Assembly (NCBI GenBank): GCA_030734395.1
Contig: JAUZTG010000042.1
Location: forward strand, 992,001 to 1,056,000
Source: Sarocladium kiliense
Lineage: Eukaryota; Ascomycota; Sordariomycetes; Hypocreales; Sarocladiaceae
Length of the DNA: 64,000 bases
Direction of reading: 5' to 3'
Shown: positions 41,465-51,853 of the stretch, piece after piece
Numbering within the stretch: the first letter of the stretch is position 1
Layout: each line of letters starts with the position of its first letter
Made by a program: the position numbers and the translations under genes
Notes under the pieces: model-generated
Database searches by the model: none
What the model saw: the letters and a program-made list of their open reading frames with translations, nothing else
What the model was told of the DNA's origin: nothing

Positions 41465-44275
41465 ATGGAGCACAGCGGAACAGCCGACCTGTTGCCGAAG
41501 AAGAAGAAGCCGGAATTGCCAGGACCGTCATCTGGCGTGTCAGAGCCCAGGCCGCCCACATCCCGACACAACAGCAATAGTAACAACCTCTACCAATGCG
41601 CTGCATGCAGTTGCAAGTATGCGAGGCCGGAACATCTCGCGCGGCATGTCCGGACTCATGTCAACAATCAGCAGTACGTCTGCGACATATGCGGCAAGGC
41701 TTTCGCCAGGGTCGACGTTTGCAAGCGTCACAAGGACGGGCATGCACGAGACGCGGCGGCATCCGAGTCCCGGGACGCGATGGGATCGAAGGCCAAGAGA
41801 CAGAAGACAAACCCAAGAGCCGCGAGGGTGAGTCGTGCATGTAGCGCGTGCGCTGTGGCAAGGGTTAAGTGTGAGGAAAGAAAGCCGTGTACACGCTGTT
41901 GCGACAAGGGCTTGGTATGCAACAAGTCAGGCCCTCGGGATGCGGCGTGGCGTTCTTCTGACGGCAGTCACAATGCGAACTCTCGGCTGGATACCCAAGA
42001 TGGACGACGGAATCCAACGGCGAGAACAGACCCACGAGCATTTCCAGCATCTGGGTCTAGATCAGGTGGTAGACTGGATGCAAGGGGATATCGTGAAGCC
42101 AGTCTGTCTCACGAAAGGTCCGACTTTGCCTTGAATAGCACGGCGGCCCAAAGGATCACACAGGAGGAATTCAACAAACAACCCGTCACAGACGCAAATG
42201 TTGACTTCCAGTTCTCGGACTTCATGAGAGACGTCATGACCTTGCAGCCAGGCGAGCCACAAGTCTTGGAGGAATCAAACCCCATGCAGATGCTAGAGCT
42301 CTGTTGTGATGAATTTGGCACTGGAGATATGGACCTTAATCTGGCCAGCTTATTCAACCCTATCGACTTGTCTGTCTTCGAACCAACACAGCCGGCCCTG
42401 TCGACTGAGCCGACTGAGAGTAATCCTCAAACCGACGTGTCAAGCATCCATCGCCGCATGACGGAAATTTGGAATGATAGCCCCTGGCACTGGAAGCCTA
42501 GCCAGCTTGAAAGTTCGACATCCGAGCAGGTCCATCTGCCACTGTCTCCCGAAGACTCTGCAAGCCCGCAGGTTCAGGAAGCAGGGCAGTGGGTGCAGAG
42601 AGTGGTGCACGAGCGCTTAGATGAGAACAGCCGCGACAAGATCATGGCAATAATTCTCAGTACTTGTCGCTCAGCAAGTATCATGACAAGAGTGGCAGCA
42701 TCATTTCCTTCTGCTAGGCTGATGGACAATCTGATGCACCTGTTCCTTGCTTCGCTGGGCCGTCTTGACCCGATAGCACTCCATTATGGAACCATGTCCG
42801 TCAACAAGCTACCCATTCCACTCCTTGCCTGCATGGTCGCCGCAGGGGCTCTGATCACACCGTTTGATGCGCTGCACAATTTCGGGTTTGCTGTGCAAGA
42901 AGCCATAAGACCTGCTCTGGCTAACATGTGGGATGAAGACAACACGCTCACGCGTAACATCCCTCTTATCCAAGCGTTCAATCTCTATCTGGACATGGGC
43001 CTCTGGAGCTGCAACCGAAGAAAGCGAGAGCTCGCATACGCTCATTCACAGCCTTCTATTACAATGCTCAGAGAGTCCAATCGATTCAAGAGATCTGCTT
43101 ACCAGCACATTGTACCCTCTCCCGAAGATGAGGGCGAGGAGCTAGAGAAGAAATGGAGAAGATGGGCAGCATTCGAATCTTGCAAGAGGTTGATCTGGCG
43201 GGTCTTTATCCAAGAGTCCCAGAAGTCCATGGGCATGGGATTGATGCCCATCATCTCCTTCTCCGAACTGTCACTGGACTTTCCTTGCCCTCATAGAGTC
43301 TGGATCGCTCCCGATGCGACGACGTGGAAGGCAGAGTCTCTCAAGGCTTTGCAAAACCTTCTTTTCGACCAGACCCGCCAACGGCCTGTAGTGCTTCGCG
43401 ATGCTTTGTGCGATATATCAGCTCTTACTACGGGGACTGCACACATTGACCTGGAGCTCTGTGCCTTCATCTACCTTCACGCTGTTTGGGGTATGATATA
43501 TGATCATAGAAAGTTAGAAGACGTTCTGAGACCTAGAAGTCCGTCATCAGCCGCTGGAATCAGTGCACAGACAAATATGTCGCTCTCTTCCCGTCATCAA
43601 GAGCTGCGAAACATGCTCGTGCAGTTCGAGCACGCCATGGAGTATTGGAGTCCGCTCACATGCCGCCACCAGATCATCATGGTTCTGCACTTGCTTTTCT
43701 TGAACCTGTATGTATCGAACGATGACATTCAACTGTTCGTAGGCCGCGAAGGGGAGGAGCCTGCCAGGAGGATATATCCTACTCTACGGAGCTGGGTCGA
43801 CACCCGGGACGCCCGCGCCGCTGTCTGGCATTCTGGACAGGTCCTGCGTGCGGCAAAGATGTTCCCACCTCGGCAGCTCAAGGATGTCTTCGCCATGATT
43901 GTCTATCAGGCGTGTTTAGTCCTGTGGACTTACGGCGTCATCATACGTGCTAAGCGACGGGAACAGCCGAACAAAGCACAGGTACCCACGGAGATAGCTA
44001 CAGACATTGTTTTCTTGGACGAGGAAGAATCGATTGGATCGCAACGCTTCATCGCGGTGAATAAGGGCACCGTGATGTTGACTGGGCCAGGACAGGATCC
44101 ATCATCCAGGACTTTAGCCGCTCTCGAAAACTCCAATGGTATCATGGAAATCGGTCGCCAAATACTGCAGATGGACAACGTTGCCGAGAAGGAATCGCGC
44201 CCAGCTATTGTGGATAACCTATGCTATCTGATCAAGCAGCTCGGGAGCGCTGCAAATGCGGTCCAGACAGGATAA
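41465..44275 (+). CDS. dual zinc transcription factor (two C2H2 fingers plus Zn2Cys6), candidate regulator of the right module
   Basis: 936 residues in a single exon from the ATG MEHSGTADLL. Two C2H2 fingers near residues 43-92: YQCAACSCKYARPEHLARH and YVCDICGKAFARVDVCKRH. These are followed by a Zn2Cys6 cluster near 125-155 (C-x2-C-x6-C-x5-C-x2-C-x6-C; SRACSACAVARVKCEERKPC). A basic KKKK stretch sits at the N terminus. The fungal-specific domain covers roughly 380-780 (SASIMTRVAASFPSARLMDN; WAAFESCKRLIWRVFIQE; AFIYLHAVWGMIYDHRKL). This architecture is a known minority class among fungal regulators. It lies in the middle of the right module and is the obvious candidate to bind its CGG-N5-CCG sites (inference). 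Confidence 0.87.
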   Translation: MEHSGTADLLPKKKKPELPGPSSGVSEPRPPTSRHNSNSNNLYQCAACSCKYARPEHLARHVRTHVNNQQYVCDICGKAFARVDVCKRHKDGHARDAAASESRDAMGSKAKRQKTNPRAARVSRACSACAVARVKCEERKPCTRCCDKGLVCNKSGPRDAAWRSSDGSHNANSRLDTQDGRRNPTARTDPRAFPASGSRSGGRLDARGYREASLSHERSDFALNSTAAQRITQEEFNKQPVTDANVDFQFSDFMRDVMTLQPGEPQVLEESNPMQMLELCCDEFGTGDMDLNLASLFNPIDLSVFEPTQPALSTEPTESNPQTDVSSIHRRMTEIWNDSPWHWKPSQLESSTSEQVHLPLSPEDSASPQVQEAGQWVQRVVHERLDENSRDKIMAIILSTCRSASIMTRVAASFPSARLMDNLMHLFLASLGRLDPIALHYGTMSVNKLPIPLLACMVAAGALITPFDALHNFGFAVQEAIRPALANMWDEDNTLTRNIPLIQAFNLYLDMGLWSCNRRKRELAYAHSQPSITMLRESNRFKRSAYQHIVPSPEDEGEELEKKWRRWAAFESCKRLIWRVFIQESQKSMGMGLMPIISFSELSLDFPCPHRVWIAPDATTWKAESLKALQNLLFDQTRQRPVVLRDALCDISALTTGTAHIDLELCAFIYLHAVWGMIYDHRKLEDVLRPRSPSSAAGISAQTNMSLSSRHQELRNMLVQFEHAMEYWSPLTCRHQIIMVLHLLFLNLYVSNDDIQLFVGREGEEPARRIYPTLRSWVDTRDARAAVWHSGQVLRAAKMFPPRQLKDVFAMIVYQACLVLWTYGVIIRAKRREQPNKAQVPTEIATDIVFLDEEESIGSQRFIAVNKGTVMLTGPGQDPSSRTLAALENSNGIMEIGRQILQMDNVAEKESRPAIVDNLCYLIKQLGSAANAVQTG

Positions 44276-44499
44276 CCAATATGCGTTGAGCTCAGTCTCG
44301 TAGTTTCCAATACCTAATCAATCACGTTTTACTTGTCCTGCTTAGAGGGCACTTTGTATCTAGCTGTGCAGCATGTTTTCGCAAGACCCATACCTGATTG
44401 TAAGAGAAGCTCAAATGCACATACTGGCGGTTTGTATGTCCGGACGAGACCATGTCATAGCAACATCGGCTTATCTTAATTGCTTAATACTTGGCTATG

Positions 44500-45531
44500 C
44501 TAAAGCGGTGCCAGGGGAGCTTGGCTAGGCAGCGGTACGCGAGGGATTTGCACCTGCTTCCATTTCTCATGTACTTCCTTGATCGTAGCCAGCTTTGCCC
44601 TCTCAGCGCCACCGTTTCTCCTAATATCGTGGATGTGATTCACCTTCCCTTTCATTGTGATGCAGCTCACGACGCAATCGGGGTCCCAAACAGGCGCGAT
44701 TAAGCCACTGCCATTGACCTCAAGCTTGCCACGTGCGCCACAAGTCAAGCAGCCGACCTGGTTGTCCGCGGTGTATTCCAACTGAACTGTATCCAGGTGG
44801 CAGTAAGGGCAACTTCCATCAGACTTCTCACCAAGATATTCAGCTTCATCGAAAGACTTGCCCATCTGACTGGCAATGTTCCGGCCAAGCTGCTCAGCTC
44901 GCATGACCGTCTTCTTCTCGTGCAGTAGAACCGAGCCTGGGTTCGCGTACCCAAGGAAGACGTGTTGGTCAACCACCTTAGCATGCAGTGGGTATACAAA
45001 TTGGTGCATGGTCGGCAAAGCCATCGTGATTTGGTCGTTGACTGTTGAGCCTGCAACCACCAGGAACCCGACTACTCGAGGTTTGAGAAGACGTTCGTCC
45101 ACAACTGTATCCTTGAACGCCGGATCACCGGCAGCCTTGCTTTCCAATGCCATCCTCGCCGATGTCGCATCTGCAAAAGGTCCAAGGATCTTATCGGTCA
45201 CTGCCTTGAGGGTACCCGCAGGTTGATGGCTTTGTGTGGGCGATGCGAAGATCAGAGCGTCGGCATTCAAGATGGCATTGAGCACGACCGATCGATCATC
45301 TGGTCCTTTATGTTGCCCTTCCTCCACTAAGCCATCCTTGTCGACAAAGCCATTAGAGACCTCGGTAGCCGTCTTGAGAGGTTTGGGGTTCCTTGGGATC
45401 ACGACTGACGGTGCGTGGATCCATGAAGTGGTGGTGGAGGGATCGGTTTTCTGGGCAGCAACGAGAGCGGCTTTAAGCAAGATTTCGGAGTTCCCGCCAA
45501 TTGAACCGTTGCAGATACCGAGGATATGCAT
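44500..45531 (-). CDS. flavodoxin-fold NAD(P)H-dependent FMN/quinone reductase with C-terminal zinc ribbon
   Basis: 343 residues, single exon. The N terminus (MHILGICNGSIGGNSEILLK) is the phosphate-binding loop of the NADPH-dependent FMN reductase/WrbA group, and ALIFASPTQSHQPAGTLKAV is the second flavin loop. Unusually, a C-x2-C-x16-C-x2-C ribbon follows near residues 238-261 (CPYC ... CLTC), as in some iron-sulfur flavoproteins and metal-bound reductases. The rest is soluble and intracellular. In a pathway ending in hydroxyquinol a reductase that keeps hydroxyquinones reduced would make sense; that role is inference. It is divergent from the alpha/beta hydrolase over a promoter with CGG-N5-CCG, and convergent with the dual zinc regulator. 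Confidence 0.82.
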   Translation of the reverse strand: MHILGICNGSIGGNSEILLKAALVAAQKTDPSTTTSWIHAPSVVIPRNPKPLKTATEVSNGFVDKDGLVEEGQHKGPDDRSVVLNAILNADALIFASPTQSHQPAGTLKAVTDKILGPFADATSARMALESKAAGDPAFKDTVVDERLLKPRVVGFLVVAGSTVNDQITMALPTMHQFVYPLHAKVVDQHVFLGYANPGSVLLHEKKTVMRAEQLGRNIASQMGKSFDEAEYLGEKSDGSCPYCHLDTVQLEYTADNQVGCLTCGARGKLEVNGSGLIAPVWDPDCVVSCITMKGKVNHIHDIRRNGGAERAKLATIKEVHEKWKQVQIPRVPLPSQAPLAPL

Positions 45532-46138
45532 CTTTGTTGGAATGAGAATCTTTGTTGTTATTACTGACTTTGGTGTGAGGTGTAATGGGCCAACGCATCA
45601 ACACTGAGAGTCGCTGCAATGTAGAGGATGATTCAGTCACGACGTGGGGACAGAACGCAATGCTTTGGAATCGAAGTTATTTCAATGATATAGGTATGGT
45701 ATCGCAAGAAGCTATTCCCATTGTTGACTCATCAAAGTCTCATGACGACCCAAACAGGAGAACGTAGAACGGCTACTCGACTCGGCTCGTTCTCGCCCAC
45801 ACGGGAATTCCGGCACCGCCCTGACACAAGCACTTGAACCGCCCGCCGACCAGTCAAAGTTAGTGAACTGTCCCGTGATAGAGGCCATATCATCTGATTG
45901 ATGCAGATGCGATTGGTAATCTTCCCGTACATGTCATATACCGAAATCTTGGGGGAGTCTTCGATCACCCTGCTCGGCAGCTCCGAAGATAGCTTACCGT
46001 TACGTCCTATGGTGTCCTCAAACGATACACAAAACTGAGCGGACTCACGGCAAGACTGGCCCTCATCTTTGTTTTCTAACCTGGAGTTGCAGAGCTTCTT
46101 GTTACAAGTTAGTGGACGCATATACCTCATCCGCTACC
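45532..46138. promoter_or_regulatory. divergent promoter, FMN reductase-like and alpha/beta hydrolase genes
   Basis: 607 bases between opposite start codons with CGGGAATTCCG at 45802. No coding frame of merit. Confidence 0.5.
45802..45812. promoter_or_regulatory. candidate Zn2Cys6 site CGG-N5-CCG
   Basis: CGGGAATTCCG, symmetric in its central GGAATTCC. Lies about 270 bases from the reductase start and 330 from the hydrolase start. Confidence 0.5.
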
Positions 46139-47255
46139 ATGGTCTCAACACTTACAACCCTGCAACCTGGCCGGGTGGTTTACAAGGTCCTCGATGGCCA
46201 GGAAATCGACGCCGATGTGTATTTGCCTGTCCCTCAAGAAGCTCCGTGTCCCGTAGGCAAGTATGATTATGGGAAGAACGAGCGGTGTCTCTGCTTTGAC
46301 ATTTGAATCACAAGCTAACTTTCGAGCCTGCCGCAGTCATCAATATCCACGGCGGTGCGCATATGCTAGGCTCATCGGAAATTATCAGCATGGACCAGGT
46401 TCACGACTGTTTGGCCCGTAATTGGATCGTGGTAGCGGCAAATCATCGTCTCTGTCCCGGCGTTGACATCTTGAATGGGCCTATGCGCGACTGTCGTGAT
46501 TTGCTTGCCTGGGTCTACGACGGCAAGCTCGCGACTGTGTTAGCGGATGCAGGTGATCAGGACGTGAGAATTGACTACGATCATATTTTCGCAATGGGTA
46601 CCTCAGCTGGGGGTCATCTTGCGCTCTCCTTGGTGAGTTGCACGCCTGAGTTCATCAGACTTAGTTGGCATCTCACGCAGGGACTAAATTAAGCCAGGGC
46701 TTTGATGTGCCACGCCCTGTAGCAGGTATCTACGACTTATACGGTGCCTGCGACTTTTCTGCGCCATTCTGGAAGCAGAAGCTCCCCCACATCGCTGCGT
46801 TGATACCAGAGGAAGTTACCGACGACTTCATCCAGCAAGTCTACAACCAAAAGCCAATTCCCACGAAGAGTCGAGCGTCTCTTGAGGGCCATGCTGTTGG
46901 CAATCCAGACTTCAGCGACCCAAGACAGGCCTTCGTGATGACACTAGTGGCGAATGGAAAGGTTTTAGAAGCCCTGTACCAATCGGAGGACTTCTCCAGA
47001 GTCGATCCGTTGTTGAACATCAGTCCAAATTTTCCGCCGACCTATATCACACATGGAATGGAGGATAAGAACATCAGTATCGAGGCAAGCAGGAAGCTTT
47101 ACAGAGAGCTTCAGAGAAATGGGGTCAACTGTGGTATGACAGAGGTGCCTGGTGAGGGCCATACGTTTGCGGCGAAGATGGCATTCGGGTCCAAGACGTG
47201 GCAGCTGCAACGCAATGGTTTCGAGTTCCTGGAGAGCTTGATTAAACATAAATAG
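46139..47255 (+). CDS. alpha/beta hydrolase fold-3 esterase
   Basis: Serine hydrolase of 323 residues. The exons are 46139-46256, 46337-46632 and 46698-47255. The first intron is best read as GC-AG: donor GCAAGT at 46257 and acceptor CAG before 46337, which gives APCPVVINIHGGAHMLGSSE and keeps phase; GT alternatives give a poorer join. The oxyanion motif is HGG, the nucleophile is in GTSAGGHLAL, the acid is probably the Asp in THGMEDKNIS, and the His is in GEGHTF. No signal peptide, so intracellular. With a quercetinase-like bicupin in the same module, cleavage of a depside ester into two aromatic acids is a reasonable guess for its role (inference). Divergent from the FMN reductase-like gene. 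Confidence 0.83.
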
Positions 47256-47870
47256 ATTCAGCATTACAGTACTAGGCTCTGGCCACTATAATGCCTGAGA
47301 ACTAAGTCTCGGCGAAGTTTGACATGCCCTCATTCTATGTCCTCGTCACTGCTCGTCTTGGGGTCTGGAAGAACGCCACAAAAGTAATGCTTGCAAAAGG
47401 AACTGTGTCTTCGCATTGGGGACTTGAAGATCACGTTAATTTCAGACTCTGCAAATTCAGATGTATCAGACAATATGTGTATGCCTTGCTAACAGTGAGC
47501 AGCAAAGGCAGCATGTGCACCCACCTGGGCTGGGGATCTGGGCGTTGCAAGACTCCCCTACACGAGTCCGTAATTTAGTAGGTGGAACAATGCTGAGCTC
47601 CCGTGGAGTCCTTGCGTAATCCAAGGAGCACAGACTTCCATTAGCGATGGTGGGAGTCGGATTTGCCGATGAGGGCGTCGGGTTGTGGTCCCGAAACAGT
47701 GCTGATGATGGTGGCTTGTTAGTACGTCCACTTACACGCACGACCCAAGCATGACTGCTGTCGTGGAGCATGCCCGAGAGTTCTCCTCGAAATCCTTCGA
47801 TGCCAAATAAATTCCTCCATTTCTTGAGCTTCCAGAGAAGACAAAATAAAGCACTTAACAGTCGAGCAGA
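47256..47870. promoter_or_regulatory. upstream region of glyoxalase-family gene
   Basis: 615 bases; CGGATTTGCCG at 47658, which differs by one base from the site in the dioxygenase/reductase promoter at 52064. No coding frame of merit. Confidence 0.5.
47658..47668. promoter_or_regulatory. candidate Zn2Cys6 site CGG-N5-CCG
   Basis: CGGATTTGCCG, 213 bases before the glyoxalase start. Ten of eleven bases match the 52064 site (CGGATCTGCCG). Confidence 0.55.
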
Positions 47871-48619
47871 ATGTCGGAGATCACTACGAAACCATACCCG
47901 CCAAAGGGCCAGGTGTTCAAGGGTGGCACTGAACCACAACCACCGTTAACAGAAACCGATCCAACAAATGGCTACAGGTTCAATCACGTAATGATTCGAA
48001 TTCGAGATCCAGGGGCGACTTTGCACTTCTACACAAAGCTTATGGGAATGCGAGTCATCTGGGTTTTGAACACTGGTCCTTTTACAGGCTATTACCTGGG
48101 ATACCCCCAAACACCAGAACATCGCGCCGACCCTCTTAAGTTTGCCGAAGACACTTCTGTTCACTCAACTTTATGCAATACAACAGGACTGCTCGAACTG
48201 TGCCATTACCATGGATCGGAACATCTGCCCGGCGACTATGTCAATCCTGGTCACCGACCTCCCCATGTTGGGTTCCACCATCTGGGGTTCACTGTCCCCG
48301 ACGTGAAAGCGACAGTGCAAAGGCTCAAGAAAGCGGGCGTGAAGATCTTCAAGGATGTAGGTGTGGAAGAAGAGGAGGACTATCCCGTTACGAGATGGGA
48401 TCGCGAGGTGAAGGGTCTGGCGAAAGATGAGATCGACCCAAAATTTATGAAGCTCCAGGCGCAATTCGCATTTGTGGAAGACCCGGTGAGTGTTTCCCTC
48501 GACATCTGTGCTTCACGAAAGAAGAACAGTGTTGTTCCAAATTTGTAACCAGACAAGTCTAATGTTCACTGGCATAGGATGGCTATCTCGTAGAAATCGT
48601 ACCGCAGACCTTGGTCTAG
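47871..48619 (+). CDS. glyoxalase I family (vicinal oxygen chelate) protein
   Basis: 218 residues. The exons are 47871-48485 and 48578-48619; the 14-codon last exon completes EDPDGYLVEIVPQ, the C-terminal metal-binding strand. Two beta-alpha-beta-beta-beta units: RFNHVMIRIRDPGATLHFYT (metal-ligand His) with TTGLLELCHYHGSE (Glu), and FHHLGFTVPDVKATVQRLKK (His) with LVEIV (Glu). Overall it resembles lactoylglutathione lyase, which removes methylglyoxal, including the N-terminal arm and the insertion before the last strand. In this module it could detoxify reactive dicarbonyls or use another substrate in the fold (ring-cleavage or isomerase). No targeting signal seen. Confidence 0.85.
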
Positions 48620-48896
48620 CCTCACGGAACCGCCCGTACATATGGATAGTCACTAGGAGAAGTCTGCATTCGCTCTATTATATCCCATTTACGAAGAGGA
48701 TTTCTATGAGTCTTTCAACCAGAGAATTTATAAGTTTGGAGAGCATGCCGATTGATCGAAGAGCGTTTTGTAGCTTGTGTCCAGCTATTGATCACTCGAC
48801 GGACAGCGAGCACTTCGCGCAGTAGAGCTTGGACCATCGACCTCACTGCAAATGTGAGAGATCATGGATAGAGTAGCTTTTATTGTACTGAAATTT

Positions 48897-50330
48897 CTAA
48901 AATTTGACAACGGCATTCCTGAAAACATTGTTCGGATCATACCGAGCCTTGATATCTTTAAACCGGGACCAGTGCTCCCCATAAACGTCAGCATAGTTCA
49001 GCTGGCCTGGGGGAGTGAGCGAGACATACTCTCCCGGCAGGAGATTGTCTCCACTGATTTTTCGCAAAGCATTCCTCAGCTCAAGAGCCCAAGCCCAGTT
49101 TTCCTCTGCTCTCTCTGGTGTACTCGCGGTCCCGATGCATTCAATCAGAAAGTGTCCCTCGCGAGCAGCGAAAATGGAGTTCTTGCGCGGTCTCGCAGAG
49201 GGTCCTCGCACTTCATGGATGCAGACTAGCACGGCTGGGTCGTCAGGCATTGACTCTGACATGCGTGCCAGCACCTCGATGACCTCGTCATTCTGCTTTC
49301 TGACTCTAACGGAGCAGATGGCGCCGTAGCATGAACTAGGCGGAACTTCTCCTGAAATGGTGAGCCACTGGGAAAGAGACTTCACTGCGACGTCGTGGTG
49401 AAGTACGGGCCCGAAGTCCATGATCTGTTTGAGATAGGCGTTGCCAGCCTCGAGGTCTTCAGAACTCCACATGAAAGCAACTATCAGGTTCCTTCCATGT
49501 GGCGTGTTGATGACACTCTGTTGAATTCCAAGCTGTGGTGGCAGCTCTGGCTTTCTCATGCCGTTCAAGTGCCGGAGGAAGTTACTGAGCGTTGACTTGA
49601 CATCGGCTGACTTGAAGAGAATCATTCCGGCAAGTACCTAAATACGGCAAAGTCAGAATTGAAAGTCGTTCCTTTTACCTAAGAAACGGAGAACTCACAT
49701 TCTTTAAAGGATAAACATTGACGGTCATCTCGACCACAACACCGAGCGCGCCACCACCACCACGTAGAGCCACCACCATATCCTCATCGGCATCAACAAC
49801 ACGCCTTCGCCGTTGACTATCTTTGCACCAACAATCTGATCCACACCGAGACCATAATTCGGTGCAAACGGCCCATAACCTCCAAGAGTTGCCCAGCCTA
49901 CAAATCCAACAGTCGGAAAAGATCCAACGGCAGTGGCCAGTCCTTCCGCGGTGAGCGCTTCAGTCACGGCGATGGCGAGTGTTCCGCCGCCGATTCTGAC
50001 CGTCTTTCTATCTTCGCTGATTTTGGCATATGCGAGCTCCCTCATGTCAATGGCCAAACCACCCTGAACGAAGGCACGTCCGAAAAGATCGTGTCCGCCC
50101 GTACGGACGGATATTTCGATCCCTCTGGCTGCAGCGAAAGCAACCACTGCGGCTACATCCTCAGCTGTACGAGGACGAGCTATACCGAGCGGGGTGATAG
50201 GGCTATCTTTGATGTATGCTGCCCGAATATCGCGGTACACTGGTGATGTAGGTGTTACGAAAGGGATTTGAGGATGCTTGTCGAAGAATGCTTCCACGTG
50301 CCCAATGTTTAATCTACCTAGGCTCCCCAT
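48897..50330 (-). CDS. FAD-linked oxidoreductase (berberine-bridge-enzyme-like), apparent frameshift
   Basis: Flavoprotein oxidoreductase of about 457 residues if read through. Exon 1 is 50330-49699 and exon 2 is 49637-48897. The FAD-binding half shows IARPRTAEDVAAVVAFAAAR and VRTGGHDLFGRAFVQGGLAI, whose His is the usual covalent FAD site. The C terminus has NYADVYGEHWSRFKDIKARYDPNNVF, the BBE-like ending. Near 49795-49803 (GTGTTGTTGATG on the minus strand) the frame is lost by one base: upstream reads KIVNGEGV, then the family continuation D-A-D-E-D-M and RGGGGALGVVVEMTV appears in another frame. No intron fits, so this is a one-base deletion or a sequencing error. No signal peptide. Confidence 0.78.
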
Positions 50331-50759
50331 GTTGTATCAGGTTTGATAAGATGGAAATGCTTTCTCAGAATAGTATATGCAACTTGAGATCTGGTGGCTG
50401 ATCGAAGATCGATAGCTAACATCTACCTACATATTCTGGGGCAGTTGGGGCACTATAACTACAATACCAATGTACTTCCTGGGGCTCTGGACAGGCCTTT
50501 CAGCAGCTAAATGATGGAGACTGATCTTGTCCCTGAACATACTCTGTTAGCCAAAGGCGCTGTAGGAAGGCTCCGCGTTTCCCCTCGGGCTTCGGGTACG
50601 TCGCCGGAAGTCCCGAATGTGGGCGCACAACCTGGTTCCGGCGCTACAGCCACTCGTCGTTAAGGTCTCCCCCCCCTCTCTGGACTCACTGGGGTCACGA
50701 CGATGAGTGTTATGGGATCGATTAGAGAGAGAGAGAGTAATTGCAGTATCCCAGGTCGA
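50331..50759. promoter_or_regulatory. upstream region of FAD oxidoreductase gene
   Basis: 429 bases; CGGAAGTCCCG at 50605. A short AG dinucleotide run (about 50726-50737) sits at the far end. No gene. Confidence 0.5.
50605..50615. promoter_or_regulatory. candidate Zn2Cys6 site CGG-N5-CCG
   Basis: CGGAAGTCCCG, 275 bases upstream of the FAD oxidoreductase start. Confidence 0.5.
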
Positions 50760-51853
50760 CTATGCTTTGGCAACTCCAGACTCTGATGCTTTCGTCTCCC
50801 GGAGCTTCGTTGCCTCTTCCTTGTCCACCAGCACAAAGTCATACTGAATCAACGCACAGCCTGTTGAGACACCATACTTCTCAGCCATAGAAGCGTCGGT
50901 GACCTTTGTTATGTCAATAATGAGCGACTCCTTCACTCCGAATACCGCGTCGGTCTTCTCGTAAGGATCGCCCCTCCGATATAACGCACTGGTGATCCGG
51001 GTTAGCAAGAGTACAAATTACAAGGGGAATACATTGTCTGTCGGGGCATCTGCTCTTACGTGACAAGAGTTTCGTAGCCGGGCTTCTCTAGAAGAAAGTG
51101 CATGTGGCTCGGCCGCCACGGATGACGGTTCAGCCTTTTCAACAGCTCTCCTACCGGCCCATCATGTGGAATAGGATACGGCACAGGGACAATAGCCTTG
51201 AACCAGAAATCACCTTTCGCGTCGCTGGTGAAGATGGCTCTACCATCAGGTCCGTCTCGGTCGGCATGCTGCACATCATAGAAGCCACCGGAGTCTGTCT
51301 CCCAGACATCGACCTTGACGCCGTCAATCGGGCGTCCCGAAGTATCCTTCACGGTACCGATGACTAGGCATGGCTCGCCGTTCGGATCCCGAGAGATCGA
51401 TCCGCCATTGTCGCTTTCTTGAGCCTCGTGTGTATGGAATGGCCCCAAGACAGTGCTTTCTGTGGCGTTAGGAGGGGTTGGATGATCAATCGAGTCGACA
51501 AGCAATGAGAGACCCAGCACGTCTGACAACAAGATGAACTCCTGCCAAAGCCAGTCACATTTAGTAAAGCACAAAGTTGCAAGCGGGCAGAAAGAGGTGA
51601 TTTGACTAACCTGTCTCACGTCTGTGCATGTCTGTCCGACTTTGGTCAGAAACTGCAGAGCCGTCATCCATTCTGCCGTAGTAAGGTTCGTCTCGCGAGC
51701 AAGGTCATGAAGATGCACCACGGTTCGTTCGAGAATGAACTTCAGCCGATCATCGCTACACTGCGAGTTGATGGCGTGCACATTATCAGTGATGTTGTCA
51801 ATCGTGAGATCTTTGAGAGATATCGGGTTCCCATCCTTGGCCATGTTGCTCAT
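50760..51853 (-). CDS. hydroxyquinol 1,2-dioxygenase (intradiol ring-cleavage)
   Basis: Non-haem Fe(III) enzyme that opens hydroxyquinol (1,2,4-trihydroxybenzene) to maleylacetate; catechol could be an alternative substrate. The exons are 51853-51611, 51541-51060 and 50988-50760; 317 residues and phases close. The N-terminal helical dimerisation domain includes RETNLTTAEWMTALQFLTKV. The catalytic domain has STVLGPFHTHEAQESDNGGS, the iron Tyr residues in GFYDVQHADRD and VPYPIPHDGPVG, and the iron His pair in HPWRPSHMHFLL. Start MSNMAKDG; a second ATG follows three codons later, and an upstream in-frame ATG at 51928 is less likely. Its divergent partner is maleylacetate reductase, the next step, so hydroxyquinol is the most probable substrate. 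Confidence 0.92.

Noticed and set aside
41063..41586. Overlapping frames upstream of the dual zinc regulator on both strands
   Set aside because: No recognisable protein family and no consistent splice structure; they lie in the promoter and leader and run into the real start.
50721..50740. AG dinucleotide run as a microsatellite
   Set aside because: Only about six units, in the 3' flank of the dioxygenase gene; too short to call a feature of note.
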